A stretch of 37,655 nucleotides of DNA from Elusimicrobiota bacterium (GTDB taxonomy: Bacteria > Elusimicrobiota > Elusimicrobia > Elusimicrobiales > UBA9959), in NCBI GenBank assembly GCA_003482905.1, contig DMXM01000011.1:1-37655 (forward strand). The letters run 5' to 3'. Each line of letters begins with the position of its first letter. The first letter of the stretch is position 1. The position numbers and the translations under genes were made by a program. Under the pieces are notes generated by a model, which was not told where the DNA came from, did not search any database, and was given only the letters and a program-made list of their open reading frames with translations. This document shows, in pieces, positions 5,587 to 14,962 of this stretch.

Positions 5587-8530
5587 CGTGCCCCGCCAGT
5601 TCCCGGATACGCTCCAGAAGATTATTCTGGTCGAACGCGCCTTTGGTGATGTAGGCGTTAGCACCGGCCTGCAGCCCCCTGTGCCGTTCCTCTTCCTTAG
5701 AGAGGGAGGTAACCAGTATCAGCGGCAGGCCGGAGAACCGGTTGTCCGCCCTGATCTTTGCCGTGAGTTCATAGCCGTCCATGCCGGGCATGGAGATATC
5801 GCTGACTACCAGGTCGAAGCGGCGGCGGCACAGCAGGCTCCAGGCCTCGGCCCCGCTGCGCGCCAGCTCGACAACGTACCCGGCCGACTCTATAAGCCCG
5901 CGCAGCAACTCCCGCGTGGTCAGGGAATCGTCCGCCAACAGGACCGTTTTCTTTTCCCGGCGGGTCTCCTGCGCCGGCGCCTGATGCGTCCAGGTGCCGC
6001 CCGTACGGACCGCCGCCTGTATAAGCGTGGCTGTGTCCAGCACTACGCTCACGCTGCCGTCGGCCAGAATGGTGCCGCCGGCTACATGCGGCAGGCCGCC
6101 AAAAGGCGCACAGATCTCCTTGACAACCACGGTCTGTTCTTTAAGCGCCCTGTCTACAGTAAACCCGATAGTGCCCTCCAGTCCCTTCAGGAGAACAATG
6201 GTCAGTTGTCCGTGTTCAGGCCGGTCAGTTTTGAAACCCAGCAGGTCCGACAAGCGCACTACGGGCACCGTGGCCCCGCGGTGACGGATACAGGCCTTGC
6301 CGTCCTCGCTCAGCACCTCTCCCTGGGCGGCGCGGATAATTTCCGTTATAGAATCGGCCTGGAGACAAAAAGTCAGCCCCGCGGCTTCTATCGTTACCGC
6401 CTGGGCCACGGAGATAGACAGCGGCAGGAGGATCTTAAATATCAAGCCGCGGCCGGGGAAGTTCTCTATCTCTATACGCCCCTTCAGATTTTCAACGTTG
6501 CTTTTCACCACATCCATCCCCACGCCGCGCCCCGAAATACTGGTCACGGTTCCTTTGGTGGAGAAACCCGGCAGGAAGATCAAAGCGTAAGCCTGCTCAG
6601 GCGTTATTTTTTCCGCCTCCTGCGCGGAGATTAGCCCTTTTTCCAGCGCCTTGGCCGCAAGCTCGCGCGGGTCAAGGCCACGCCCGTCGTCTTTTATCTG
6701 TATAACCGCAGAACTGCCGCGGTGCTCGGCGCTGAGTTCTATATTCCCGGCCTCGGGTTTGCCGGCCTTAAGCCTGGATGCCGGAAGCTCCAGCCCATGG
6801 TCCACCGCGTTCCTGAGCAGATGCATCAGCGGATCGGCCATAAGTTCCAACACCCGCTTGTCCAGCTCCGTGTCTGCGCCGGAGACCGTCAGTCTCGCCT
6901 TTTTAACCTTGTCCGCTGTCAGGTCGCGTATAAGGCGCGGGGCGCCGTCAAAGAGCGCCGACACCGGCACCATGCGTATACGCCTTACGTCGTGTTGCAG
7001 CGCATCGATCACATTTTCAGAGTGTATGGTAGCCGCGCCGAACCGGTTAGAGAGGCTCTCCAGCCCGTCCTTAAGGCGGCCGATACGCCCGGCGACTATT
7101 CCGCAGGCAGAATAGCGGGAACCGGGGCCGGGGCTTTCCCCCAGCGCCGCAAGATCCCGCAGCAGGGCCTTGGCTTCTCCGGCCAGCGCCTCCACTTCGC
7201 TTACCGCCGCCTCCGTGGTATTTCGGGTGATGGTAAGTTCGTCGGCCAGGTTAACCATACGGTCCAGTTTAGCCAGGCTGACACGTATGGATTCCGCGCG
7301 GACAGGCGCGTTGAGAGCTGCGGCGGGCCCGGCCTCTAGCGGCGCACTGTCAGGAGAGAGCGCAGCCTCCAGTTCATTTATAACGGGCAGGGGCCGGTCG
7401 TCCGGCGCGCCGCCGGCGCGCGCCAGGGAGAACAATTCCTGGAAAGTGTCGGCCCCCTTGAGCAGGGCGCTGGTGACGCGCGCCGACATTTTACAACTCC
7501 CGCCGCGAATGGCCGCGATCAGCGTCTCCATGTGGTGGGCCAGCTTTGCGACGGAGTCGAGACCGAACACTGAACCGGAACCCTTAAAATTATGAGCCGC
7601 GCGGAATAACTCGTTTACCAGTTCCTGGTCCGCGGGCCGCTGCTCCACGGCCAGTATGATCCTGGACATATCCTCTATTTTATCGAAAGCTTCCGAGATA
7701 TACTGCCCGCGGAGATTCGCCACTTCCCTGGCGAAGGCCTCCTCAGCCGCGGCTTCTTCCGGAGAAATCTGCGGCGGCGCAACCGCCTGCCGGGCGTCGG
7801 TCAGCGGCAGAGCCAGGTTCCTGATGGGCAGGGACAGGCCCGCGCCGGCCCGCGACACCTGCTCTGCGGAAAGACCGGAAGAGAAAACCAGCTTGAAACT
7901 AAGCGGTCCGCCCTGGACGCTGCGTCCGGTGAGGCTCACGGCCTCGCCGGCGCTCTTGAGCGCGGCCAGGGCGGCGGCGGCCCGGGTGGCGAACTCGGCG
8001 GCGGGGGCGGTGATTTCGGCCTCCCAGCAGGTCCGCCCTCCGTCCAGCGCAAAGAGGAGCCTTGATTTCTGAAATTCTGTCAGCACCCCAAGCACCCCGG
8101 CGGGCAGCCCGGGCAGCTGCCGGAGCAGGTTCTCGTCGAGCCCGAGCGCGGAGGAGGCCAGCGAGAGCAGCCGGGAGATGACATTCTCACCACCTTCGGG
8201 CCGGCCCTCCAGCAGGGAATCGGCGGCGGCCCTGACCGCGTCCACCGCTTCCAAAAGCACGTCCGTAACCTTGCGGGACGGCGCCAGGCGCCCTGCGCGC
8301 AGCTCCCCCACAATGGTCTCTAAAGCGTTGGACAGGGACTCAATGGACAGGGCGCCCACCATCCGGGCCGCGCCCTTAAGGCTATGCGCCCGTCTCAGGA
8401 TCTCCGCAATAACGACAGTGTCGCCAGGGCGGGATTCCATTGCCAATACGGCTTCTGAAAGAGCCACGGCGTGCTCGCCTGCCTCTTCCTTAAAGTGCCG
8501 CAGCAGGCTAAGCCTTTCGGCCTCGTTCAT
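5579..8530 (-). CDS. cheA: Hybrid chemotaxis histidine kinase CheA with two Hpt domains and a receiver
   Basis: This protein of about 983 residues has the following order: Hpt1 with H49 in RRAHSLKGA; an Ala-rich linker; Hpt2 with H312 in RAAHNFKGSGS; dimerisation helices (about 415-520); the HATPase domain with LLRNAVDHG (about 571-579), DDGRG (613-617) and GRGVGMDVV; a CheW-like regulatory domain (about 705-840); and a C-terminal receiver with D910 and K962. Carrying two phosphotransfer domains plus a fused receiver makes it longer than classical CheA (about 650 residues). It resembles WspE/FrzE-like kinases, in which the fused receiver acts as target or phosphate sink. It overlaps mcp upstream by four bases and cheB downstream by eight. 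Confidence 0.93.
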   Translation of the reverse strand: MNEAERLSLLRHFKEEAGEHAVALSEAVLAMESRPGDTVVIAEILRRAHSLKGAARMVGALSIESLSNALETIVGELRAGRLAPSRKVTDVLLEAVDAVRAAADSLLEGRPEGGENVISRLLSLASSALGLDENLLRQLPGLPAGVLGVLTEFQKSRLLFALDGGRTCWEAEITAPAAEFATRAAAALAALKSAGEAVSLTGRSVQGGPLSFKLVFSSGLSAEQVSRAGAGLSLPIRNLALPLTDARQAVAPPQISPEEAAAEEAFAREVANLRGQYISEAFDKIEDMSRIILAVEQRPADQELVNELFRAAHNFKGSGSVFGLDSVAKLAHHMETLIAAIRGGSCKMSARVTSALLKGADTFQELFSLARAGGAPDDRPLPVINELEAALSPDSAPLEAGPAAALNAPVRAESIRVSLAKLDRMVNLADELTITRNTTEAAVSEVEALAGEAKALLRDLAALGESPGPGSRYSACGIVAGRIGRLKDGLESLSNRFGAATIHSENVIDALQHDVRRIRMVPVSALFDGAPRLIRDLTADKVKKARLTVSGADTELDKRVLELMADPLMHLLRNAVDHGLELPASRLKAGKPEAGNIELSAEHRGSSAVIQIKDDGRGLDPRELAAKALEKGLISAQEAEKITPEQAYALIFLPGFSTKGTVTSISGRGVGMDVVKSNVENLKGRIEIENFPGRGLIFKILLPLSISVAQAVTIEAAGLTFCLQADSITEIIRAAQGEVLSEDGKACIRHRGATVPVVRLSDLLGFKTDRPEHGQLTIVLLKGLEGTIGFTVDRALKEQTVVVKEICAPFGGLPHVAGGTILADGSVSVVLDTATLIQAAVRTGGTWTHQAPAQETRREKKTVLLADDSLTTRELLRGLIESAGYVVELARSGAEAWSLLCRRRFDLVVSDISMPGMDGYELTAKIRADNRFSGLPLILVTSLSKEEERHRGLQAGANAYITKGAFDQNNLLERIRELAGHDE

Positions 8531-9990
8531 TTTACCACCATATCCTGCAGGCGCGCCGCCATATCTTTAAGGCCGGCCGCGGAGGCCGCCGCCTGCTCTA
8601 CAGCGGCGACGGTCTGTTTCATGCCGGAATTTATCTGGTTCATGGCGCCTACAATCTGGCTGGTGGCGCTATCCTGCTGACGGCAGGACACCTGTATCTG
8701 TTTTACGTCGTCGGCGGTCTCGGAGACCAGGTGCATAATGTTCTCAAAAGCCTTGCCGGCGCCTGAGGAAAGCCTGTTGCCCTCCTCCACGCTTTTCATT
8801 GTTTCTTCCGTGGCGAGTACCGCCGCGTTAGTGGTATGCTGCATGTCCTCTACCAGCCCGCCGATATCCTCGGCTGACTTTGCCGTTCTTTCCGCCAGCT
8901 TGCGCACTTCGCCGGCTACCACCGCAAAACCTTTGCCCTGCTCGCCGGCCCGGGCGGCCTCTATGGCCGCGTTGAGCGCCAGCAGGTTGATCTGGTCGGT
9001 GATGTCTTTTATCATCCCCACTATCTTGCCCACCTGCTGCGACTTATCGGAAAGCGCCAGTATCCGCTTGGAGGTGGCCTCGGTCTTGCTCATGATATCG
9101 GCAAGCCCGCGCAAGGTATCCGCTATGGAAGTCTGGCCCGCGGCCACGGTTTCGGCGGTTTTCTGTCCCACCACAGCTAGGGCGGTGGCGTTCTCCACAA
9201 CCTGTTTCTGGGAGGCGGACAGCTCCGCCGCTGTGGCCGTGGTCTCGCTGACCGCCGAAGACTGTTCCGAAACGGTACGGCGATGTTCCTCGGCGGTGGC
9301 GGTCAGTTGGGTGGAGGAACTCTTCAGGCCCTGCGCCGCGGAGCGCAGCGAACTTTTAATGGCCTCGGCGTTGGCGCTCAGCGTTTCCGCCACGCTGCGG
9401 ATGAGGTACATGCCGAAAAAACCAAGCGCAAGAACACTGAAGCCGGAAAGCAGGGAGATGGTAAGCATGGACCTATGCACCAGGGATTCGATGCCGGCCG
9501 TATTCCGCCGTATCCTTTCATTCTGGACGGCGTCCAGATTTTTGTAAGCCTCGACAACCTCCGCCAGCAGGCAGGCTTGTTTCACTTTCAGCGTTCCCTC
9601 GGATCTTTTCGACACATGCGCGTCCAGCCTGGCGGTTTCCTCCCGCAGCAGCGCTTTAAAATCCAGCTCGAGCTTTTGAAGGGCCGGGTCCGCAGAAATA
9701 AGCCGCCCGAACTCCTCCGTTGCGGTCGCAATCTCCGCCTTGTCGCCGTGGTAATTATCCAGCTCGGCCTGGTTTCCGGTTCCAATGTAACGGTCGCCCC
9801 TGGAATGCGCGCTTCTAAGGGAGGTAAACAGATCGCCGACGATAATATGCATCCGCAGCAGACGCTCCACCTCTTTCTGGTTGAACACAAGGTTCTTTGT
9901 GGTGTAATAAGAGGTACCGCCGGTCAGCAGCACCAGCATCAGCGCCGATACCAGCCCCACTTTTATCCTGTTCTCTATGGACCAATTCAT
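8527..9990 (-). CDS. Methyl-accepting chemotaxis protein
   Basis: This 487-residue protein has TM1 at about 8-28, a helical periplasmic sensor of about 140 residues, TM2 at about 172-194, and a long cytoplasmic coiled coil. The hairpin tip is highly conserved (DQINLLALNAAIEAARAGEQ). The sequence after TM2 does not show an obvious HAMP pattern and runs straight into the signalling helices. No C-terminal NWETF-type pentapeptide for CheR/CheB docking is present; the protein ends LQDMVVK. The start ATG has a strong GGGAGG ribosome site. As the only receptor in the operon it probably supplies the dedicated input of this array. Its four-helix-bundle-like sensor gives no hint of the ligand. Confidence 0.92.
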   Translation of the reverse strand: MNWSIENRIKVGLVSALMLVLLTGGTSYYTTKNLVFNQKEVERLLRMHIIVGDLFTSLRSAHSRGDRYIGTGNQAELDNYHGDKAEIATATEEFGRLISADPALQKLELDFKALLREETARLDAHVSKRSEGTLKVKQACLLAEVVEAYKNLDAVQNERIRRNTAGIESLVHRSMLTISLLSGFSVLALGFFGMYLIRSVAETLSANAEAIKSSLRSAAQGLKSSSTQLTATAEEHRRTVSEQSSAVSETTATAAELSASQKQVVENATALAVVGQKTAETVAAGQTSIADTLRGLADIMSKTEATSKRILALSDKSQQVGKIVGMIKDITDQINLLALNAAIEAARAGEQGKGFAVVAGEVRKLAERTAKSAEDIGGLVEDMQHTTNAAVLATEETMKSVEEGNRLSSGAGKAFENIMHLVSETADDVKQIQVSCRQQDSATSQIVGAMNQINSGMKQTVAAVEQAAASAAGLKDMAARLQDMVVK

Positions 9991-9993
9991 AAA

Positions 9994-10542
9994 CTATCCT
10001 CCCGTGTATCGGTTACGCTGGCTTTGAAGCCGCGGGTGGCCAAAGACGCGTTCTATGTTCAACTGTAATATCAGCCGCCCCCCGGACCTGAAAGCGCCTT
10101 CAAAAAAAACGGCGTATTCTTCCGGCAGGGTCGGCAGCACAGGTTCGCGGTCGGAAACCGAGAACCATTCAACTCCGGCAGCCTGCTCGGCCAGGAAAGC
10201 AGCCGCCAGGCCGCCCAACCGCACCACCGCGGCGAAACGCCGGGCGCCTGCCGCCGGCAAACCAAAAAAAGCAGCCAGGTCTATAGCGCCTATCAGTTCG
10301 CCGCGCAGATTTATTATCCCCGGCGCAAAGTGCGGGGGCAGCGGCAGCGGGGCCAGTTGCGGGTCGATCAACGACTCCTGAACCAGCGGGGCGGGAATGC
10401 CGTAGTATTCGCCGCCGAGCTTCAGTACCAGCAGCCCTGTATCCGGCGTCTTTTCCGCCGCTGCCGGGGCGCGGCCCAGCTCCAGGGCGCGGGCCCTGAG
10501 TTCTTCCTGCGCAACCGGTTCTTTACCGGAATTATCTGGCAT
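9994..10542 (-). CDS. CheW-like coupling protein upstream of the receptor gene
   Basis: This 182-residue protein has a charged, Ala-rich N-terminal leader of about 40 residues followed by a CheW domain (GGEYYGIP, INLRGELIGAIDLAAFFGLP at about 75-94, VFFEGAFRSGGRLILQLN). It lies between cheR and mcp, the same position as WspB. Its sequence differs clearly from the second CheW, so the two couplers probably have separate roles in array assembly. Gaps to the neighbouring genes are 12 and 3 bases, consistent with one transcript. Confidence 0.85.
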   Translation of the reverse strand: MPDNSGKEPVAQEELRARALELGRAPAAAEKTPDTGLLVLKLGGEYYGIPAPLVQESLIDPQLAPLPLPPHFAPGIINLRGELIGAIDLAAFFGLPAAGARRFAAVVRLGGLAAAFLAEQAAGVEWFSVSDREPVLPTLPEEYAVFFEGAFRSGGRLILQLNIERVFGHPRLQSQRNRYTGG

Positions 10543-10554
10543 TGTTCAATTCTA

Positions 10555-11880
10555 TCATTTAGGTTTACGCTTATCATCGCTGCTGCCGGAATATTTTTTC
10601 AGCGCGTTGCCGGCGATAAGCGCCAGCAGGCCGCAGGTTATCCCCTCAACCGCGTCCAGAACCTCTCCGGGCGGCCTGGCGGCGGCCAGGCGCTGCAGGT
10701 TGCGGTATTCCCGCTCGGCAACTCCTTCCCGGCCGAGCTTCTCCTGGCATTGGGCCAGGTGCAGGCGCGCCTGCAGGTTCGCTCCGTCCAGATAGACGAC
10801 CCGGCGGAAATGCTCCAAGGCTTTTTCCGGGCGCGACAGCTCCAGCAGGCCCAGTAGGTAGTGAGCTCTTACCGCGGCGGGGTTCTGCCTTATAATTTCC
10901 GCGCACAGCGCCGCCGCCCCTGCCTCTGCGCCGGAGTCTGCCAGGTTCTCCGCTTTCAAAATGAGGGTTTCAGCGGCCCCGCCGCCGGCGGCGGGCGCGG
11001 TTTCAGGCCGGACACGGGGGACCGGTTTCAGGGCGGCGGCCACGGGGCCCGGCGGCGGCGACGCGTCCGAGGCGGGCGCCTGGGCGGGGCGGTAGAAAAA
11101 AGCCTCGCCGAGCGTACTGACCGTAAAGGGCCAGTCCCGCGGCAGCATTTCTGAATGTCCGAGGGCCAGCAGCCCGCCGTCCGCAAGGCAGGAAGAAAAG
11201 CGCAGCATTATCTCTTTGACCCGGGCTTTGTCGAAATAAATAAGCACATTGCGGCAGAAGATCAGATCCACCCCGGCTGTGCCGTTGAGAAAGGACGGAT
11301 AGCTGGCATCCGCGAGGTTCAGATAGCGAAAAGAAACCTGCCGGCATATTTCTTCGGAAAGCAGAAAAGCGTCGCCCTCCCTGCGGAAATACTTGGCCAG
11401 CAGGGCGGCGGGCAGTTTCTCCACGGAACGCGGGGAGTACTTCCCGGCCGCCGCGGCCTCCAGGTAGGCCTCGTTGATATCCGTAGCGGTGATCTGCAAA
11501 CGGTCAAGATAGCCCGCTTCAGCCGCCAGCAGGGCGATAGTGTAAGGTTCCTCTCCCGTGCAGCAGCCAGCGCACCAGACCCGTACCGGCCTTTTCGCGC
11601 CGGTCAGGGCCAGTGTAGCCGGCAGCAGGTTCGCGATGAACGCTTCGAACTGCGCCGGGTAGCGGTAGAAGTAGGTTTCGGCGACTGTAACGCAGTCTAT
11701 AACGGACCTGAACTCTTCAGGCTGCTCCAACTGGGCGAGGTATTGCTCGGGCCCGTTAAGGCCCTGGGCCGCAAACCTGCCTTCCAGGAACAAGGCCAGG
11801 GCGGAAAGCTGGCTTTCGGTAAAAGTCAGCCCGGTTTTTTTCGCCAGGAACAAAGCTACAACTTCGGTCTTGTTATTCAT
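10555..11880 (-). CDS. cheR: CheR chemoreceptor methyltransferase with C-terminal TPR region
   Basis: This 441-residue protein has two parts. The CheR portion (residues 1 to about 255) has an N-terminal helical domain and a Rossmann SAM domain with VWCAGCCTGEEPYTIA (about 100-115), TATDIN and CRNVLIYFD. It transfers methyl groups from SAM to receptor glutamates. The C-terminal part (about 290-415) is helical and TPR-like, as in WspC/FrzF-type CheR proteins. There the TPR can take over receptor recognition, which fits a receptor without the docking pentapeptide. It is the first gene of the seven-gene operon; upstream is a 95-base gap to the convergently placed phosphatase end. No convincing promoter was identified there. 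Confidence 0.92.
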   Translation of the reverse strand: MNNKTEVVALFLAKKTGLTFTESQLSALALFLEGRFAAQGLNGPEQYLAQLEQPEEFRSVIDCVTVAETYFYRYPAQFEAFIANLLPATLALTGAKRPVRVWCAGCCTGEEPYTIALLAAEAGYLDRLQITATDINEAYLEAAAAGKYSPRSVEKLPAALLAKYFRREGDAFLLSEEICRQVSFRYLNLADASYPSFLNGTAGVDLIFCRNVLIYFDKARVKEIMLRFSSCLADGGLLALGHSEMLPRDWPFTVSTLGEAFFYRPAQAPASDASPPPGPVAAALKPVPRVRPETAPAAGGGAAETLILKAENLADSGAEAGAAALCAEIIRQNPAAVRAHYLLGLLELSRPEKALEHFRRVVYLDGANLQARLHLAQCQEKLGREGVAEREYRNLQRLAAARPPGEVLDAVEGITCGLLALIAGNALKKYSGSSDDKRKPK

Positions 11881-11975
11881 GAGGGAGCGCCCTGAAACAA
11901 AAACTGGCTATTCGTACCAGTAAGGAACAGGATCAATCGACATTAAGAATGCCACAGTCCGCTGGGCGCAAAGAC

Positions 11976-13148
11976 TTATTTCTGAACCGCCAGCGTATCC
12001 AGCAGTTCGCCGTCCTTGTTGTAGACGGACATATTCAGGGCCTTTTCCCTAACCTCGAGGTAGGCGAAATGGTAGGTGGGGAGGAATTTCTCGGACCAGT
12101 CCTCGTTGCGGCGCTGTATGTAAAGCGTGCTTCCCCCGCCGCCGAGCGTCACGTATATTATGCCGCCGGCCTCGTCGGGGACCCCTTCCTTTACCGGCAT
12201 GGTGCGTTCGTAGTTATGGTCGTGCCCCTGAAAGACCATATCCACTTTGTGTTTAAGAAAAAGCGGCTCCAGCGCCTTTACCTCGGCTTCTATTATGCCG
12301 TGGGCGCCGGTGGAGTAAAGGGGCTCGTGAATTACCACGAACTTCCAGGTCTTTTCCGTCTTGCCGAGAAAGTGGTCCAGCCATTTATACTGTTTGGAGC
12401 CGGGCTCCAGCCCCGGCGCGAATTTAGCCCCGAAGAAGGCGTTGGTGTCCAACACAAAAAAACGCGCGTTGGCCACGTCGAAGAAATAATAGTGGGGCGG
12501 CAGCCCGGTAAGCGGCACGCTGTGGAACGGCGCGTAGTTGGCCTTTAGAAAGCCGCTTCCCTCGCCCGTCCTCAGGCCCGCGCCGTAATCGTGGTTGCCC
12601 AGCGCCTGAAAGAACGGCGCGCGCGCCTGCAGCCCGGCGTAGGGCCCGAAATACTGGGCGTCGGCGTCGGCGTCCAGCCCGGATTCCACCATGTCCCCCA
12701 TGTGCAGGACGAAATCCGGATTATATTTATCCATCCGGGCCGCCAGCTGCATCTGCTCCGGGGAGCCCGACCCGGAGTCGCCGAAGGCCAGGAAGGAAAA
12801 CCAGGGTTTATCCTCGTCCCTGAACGTGGTGAACCTGCCTTCGAAGGCCTTGTAGACGCCGGTGCTCTGGTCGGCCGGCAGGTAGAGCCTGTAGCAATGG
12901 GTGGTGTCCGGCATCAGGCCGAAGAGCGGGATCCGCTGCTCCTTGGCGGCCGGCACCGTGGTCAGAAAACGCTCGCAGTCGGGGGCGGCGCCGAAAGAAA
13001 GCCAGGCCGGCGTGGCCGCGTCCGCGCGGAAGCGGACCGTAACCATGTCCTTGGCCATGTTTTCCAGATAGGGGCCGCGCTCCAGCCGGGCCGCGCACGC
13101 GGGCGCGCCGGCCAGAACCAGAAGGGCGGCGGTCAGGATTATCTTCAT
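11976..13148 (-). CDS. Secreted metallophosphoesterase, purple acid phosphatase-like
   Basis: This 390-residue protein has a signal peptide (residues 1-19, ending ACA) and an N-terminal Fn3-like domain typical of purple acid phosphatases. The calcineurin-like core follows: GDSG (about 123), GDMVES (about 151), GNHDYG (about 185), VIHEP and GHDHNYER (about 316), which together supply the dinuclear metal ligands. It probably hydrolyses phosphomonoesters outside the cytoplasm. The ATG overlaps the stop of the adenine deaminase gene (ATGA), so the two are co-translated. A link to scavenging phosphate and purine base from external nucleotides is plausible but inferred. Confidence 0.88.
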   Translation of the reverse strand: MKIILTAALLVLAGAPACAARLERGPYLENMAKDMVTVRFRADAATPAWLSFGAAPDCERFLTTVPAAKEQRIPLFGLMPDTTHCYRLYLPADQSTGVYKAFEGRFTTFRDEDKPWFSFLAFGDSGSGSPEQMQLAARMDKYNPDFVLHMGDMVESGLDADADAQYFGPYAGLQARAPFFQALGNHDYGAGLRTGEGSGFLKANYAPFHSVPLTGLPPHYYFFDVANARFFVLDTNAFFGAKFAPGLEPGSKQYKWLDHFLGKTEKTWKFVVIHEPLYSTGAHGIIEAEVKALEPLFLKHKVDMVFQGHDHNYERTMPVKEGVPDEAGGIIYVTLGGGGSTLYIQRRNEDWSEKFLPTYHFAYLEVREKALNMSVYNKDGELLDTLAVQK

Positions 13149-14887
13149 TTCCCGGAGGGGCCGCAGAAGAGCGGCACCACCTTGAATTTGACCGCGTCTA
13201 TCAGGCCGCGGTCCGTTATGCGTATCTCCGGTATGGGCGGCAGGGTCAGGAAAGACATGGCCATAAAAGGGTCTGACAGCTTTGACCCCAGCATTTTGGC
13301 TATCTCGTTAAGGCGCGCCTGCTTTTCGCGCACAAAATCGGCGCTGCGGTCGGACATCAGGCCGGCCACCGGCAGGGGCAGAGCTTCCAATACCTGTCCG
13401 TTCAGGGCGGCCACTATCCCCCCCTGCATCTTCACCACCTGCACGGCGGCGGTATACATATCCCCGTCGTGCGTTCCCACCACCACAATGTTGTGGGAGT
13501 CGTGGGAAACGGAAGAGGCGATGGCCCCTTTTTTAAGGCCGAAACCCTTTACCAGCGCCAGCGCCACGCGGCCGCTGGCCAGGTGCCTTTCTATAACGGC
13601 TATCTTAAGAACGTCCTTATCGGTGTCGGAGGAAACGTAGCCGCCGTCCTCCTTAACCTTCTCTATGCTGGTCTTGGTCACTATCTGGTCGGGGACCACG
13701 TTTATCACGCGGGCGTACTTGCCCTGGGCCTTCAGGGCGAAATCCTCGTGTTCTATCCAGCGCACGTTCACGGTGCCGCGGGTCTTGCCCTCGTATTCTT
13801 TGATCACGCCGGGCTCTATCTGCCCTCCTTTAGCTACCAGGCGGCCGGCCTTGAACACCTTTGAAATCCTCATTTTTTTCAGGTCGTCGAACACCAGCAG
13901 GTCGGCGGCGTAGCCAGGGGCGATGGCGCCCAGGTTCTTTATGCCGAAGTATTCGGCCGTATTGATGGTGGCCATCTGAATGGCGCGGATGGGGTCCACG
14001 CCCAGTTGGATGGCGGTGCGCACCAGGTAATCTATGTGGCCCTGGCGGAACACGTCCTCAAGGTGACGGTCGTCCGTGACGAAGATGAACTTGCGGGAAT
14101 TTTCGGAATTAACCAGGGGCAGCAGGTTTTTAAGGTTCTTCGCCGCGGTGCCCTCCCGGATCATTATATACATGCCGGCGCGCAGTTTTTCCCTGGCCTC
14201 GGCCACGTCGGTGCACTCGTGGTCAGAGCGGATGCCGGCCGAGACGTAGGAATAAAGCTGCTTGCCCTTAAGCATGGGGGCGTGGCCGTCTATCACCTTG
14301 TTGCGGGCGATGGCTATCTTGCGCATCACCTCCTCGTTGCGGTTGATGACGCCGGGGTAGTCCATCATCTCGCCTATGCCCAGCACGCGCTCGTCGTTAA
14401 GCAGCAGGCCCAGGTCGTGCGCCGTCAGCTCCGCGCCGGCGGTTTCCAGGTGCGTGGCGGGCACGCACGACGGGAGCATTACATAGACGCTGAGCGGACT
14501 GTCCTCGCTGGAGGCCAGCATATATTTTATGCCGTCAAGGCCCAGCACGTTGGCGATCTCGTGTGGGTCTATCACCGCGCTGGTGGTGCCGCGCGGCAGC
14601 ACTACGCGGGCGAACTCCGGTATCTTCACCATGGAGCTTTCGATGTGGACGTGGCCGTCGATAAAGCCGGGGGCGAGGTAGGCGCCCTTGAGGTCTATGA
14701 CCTTGGCCGCCTTATATTCCCCGAAGCCCACCACGCGGCCGCGGTGTATGGCGACGTGGTTGCGGTGTATGTCGCCGGAGAAGGTGTTGACGACGCGGGC
14801 GTTCCTGAGCAGCAGGTCCACGCGCTTGCCGCCGCCGGAAATTTCTATGGTATTCTTGATCTTTTCCAGGTGAGAGTCCATGTCCAT
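13145..14887 (-). CDS. ade: Adenine deaminase
   Basis: This 580-residue protein matches the bacterial Ade family of the amidohydrolase superfamily. APGFIDGHVHIESS (about 72-85) provides the first metal ligands. DPHEIANVLG follows, then IDGHAP (about 197) and RSDHEC (about 220). The conserved C-terminal domain includes SHDSHNIVVVGTHDGDM. The enzyme converts adenine to hypoxanthine and ammonia for purine salvage. The length fits the family (about 550-600). The start at 14887 has AAAGGGG at good spacing; a second ATG lies two codons in. The downstream partner is a secreted phosphatase and the divergent neighbour is a TauE/SafE permease. Confidence 0.93.
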   Translation of the reverse strand: MDMDSHLEKIKNTIEISGGGKRVDLLLRNARVVNTFSGDIHRNHVAIHRGRVVGFGEYKAAKVIDLKGAYLAPGFIDGHVHIESSMVKIPEFARVVLPRGTTSAVIDPHEIANVLGLDGIKYMLASSEDSPLSVYVMLPSCVPATHLETAGAELTAHDLGLLLNDERVLGIGEMMDYPGVINRNEEVMRKIAIARNKVIDGHAPMLKGKQLYSYVSAGIRSDHECTDVAEAREKLRAGMYIMIREGTAAKNLKNLLPLVNSENSRKFIFVTDDRHLEDVFRQGHIDYLVRTAIQLGVDPIRAIQMATINTAEYFGIKNLGAIAPGYAADLLVFDDLKKMRISKVFKAGRLVAKGGQIEPGVIKEYEGKTRGTVNVRWIEHEDFALKAQGKYARVINVVPDQIVTKTSIEKVKEDGGYVSSDTDKDVLKIAVIERHLASGRVALALVKGFGLKKGAIASSVSHDSHNIVVVGTHDGDMYTAAVQVVKMQGGIVAALNGQVLEALPLPVAGLMSDRSADFVREKQARLNEIAKMLGSKLSDPFMAMSFLTLPPIPEIRITDRGLIDAVKFKVVPLFCGPSGK

Positions 14888-14950
14888 GATAAATACCCCT
14901 TTGTAGCCGATAATTAATTTTACCTTTTACCGGGCGGGGGCGCAAAATAA

Positions 14951-14956
14951 TATAAT
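14951..14956 (+). promoter_or_regulatory. -10 element of the TauE/SafE gene (leaderless type)
   Basis: A perfect TATAAT lies six bases before the ATG at 14963, so transcription should start at the first codon. No ribosome-binding sequence lies between, and no good -35 is visible at 17 bases. Confidence 0.5.
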
Positions 14957-14962
14957 CGACAT

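Noticed and set aside
5333..6634. Long open frame on the plus strand opposite cheA/cheB
   Set aside because: It is a shadow of the high-GC coding strand. The opposite strand encodes clear CheA and CheB motifs through the whole interval, and the plus-strand translation shows no recognisable domain.
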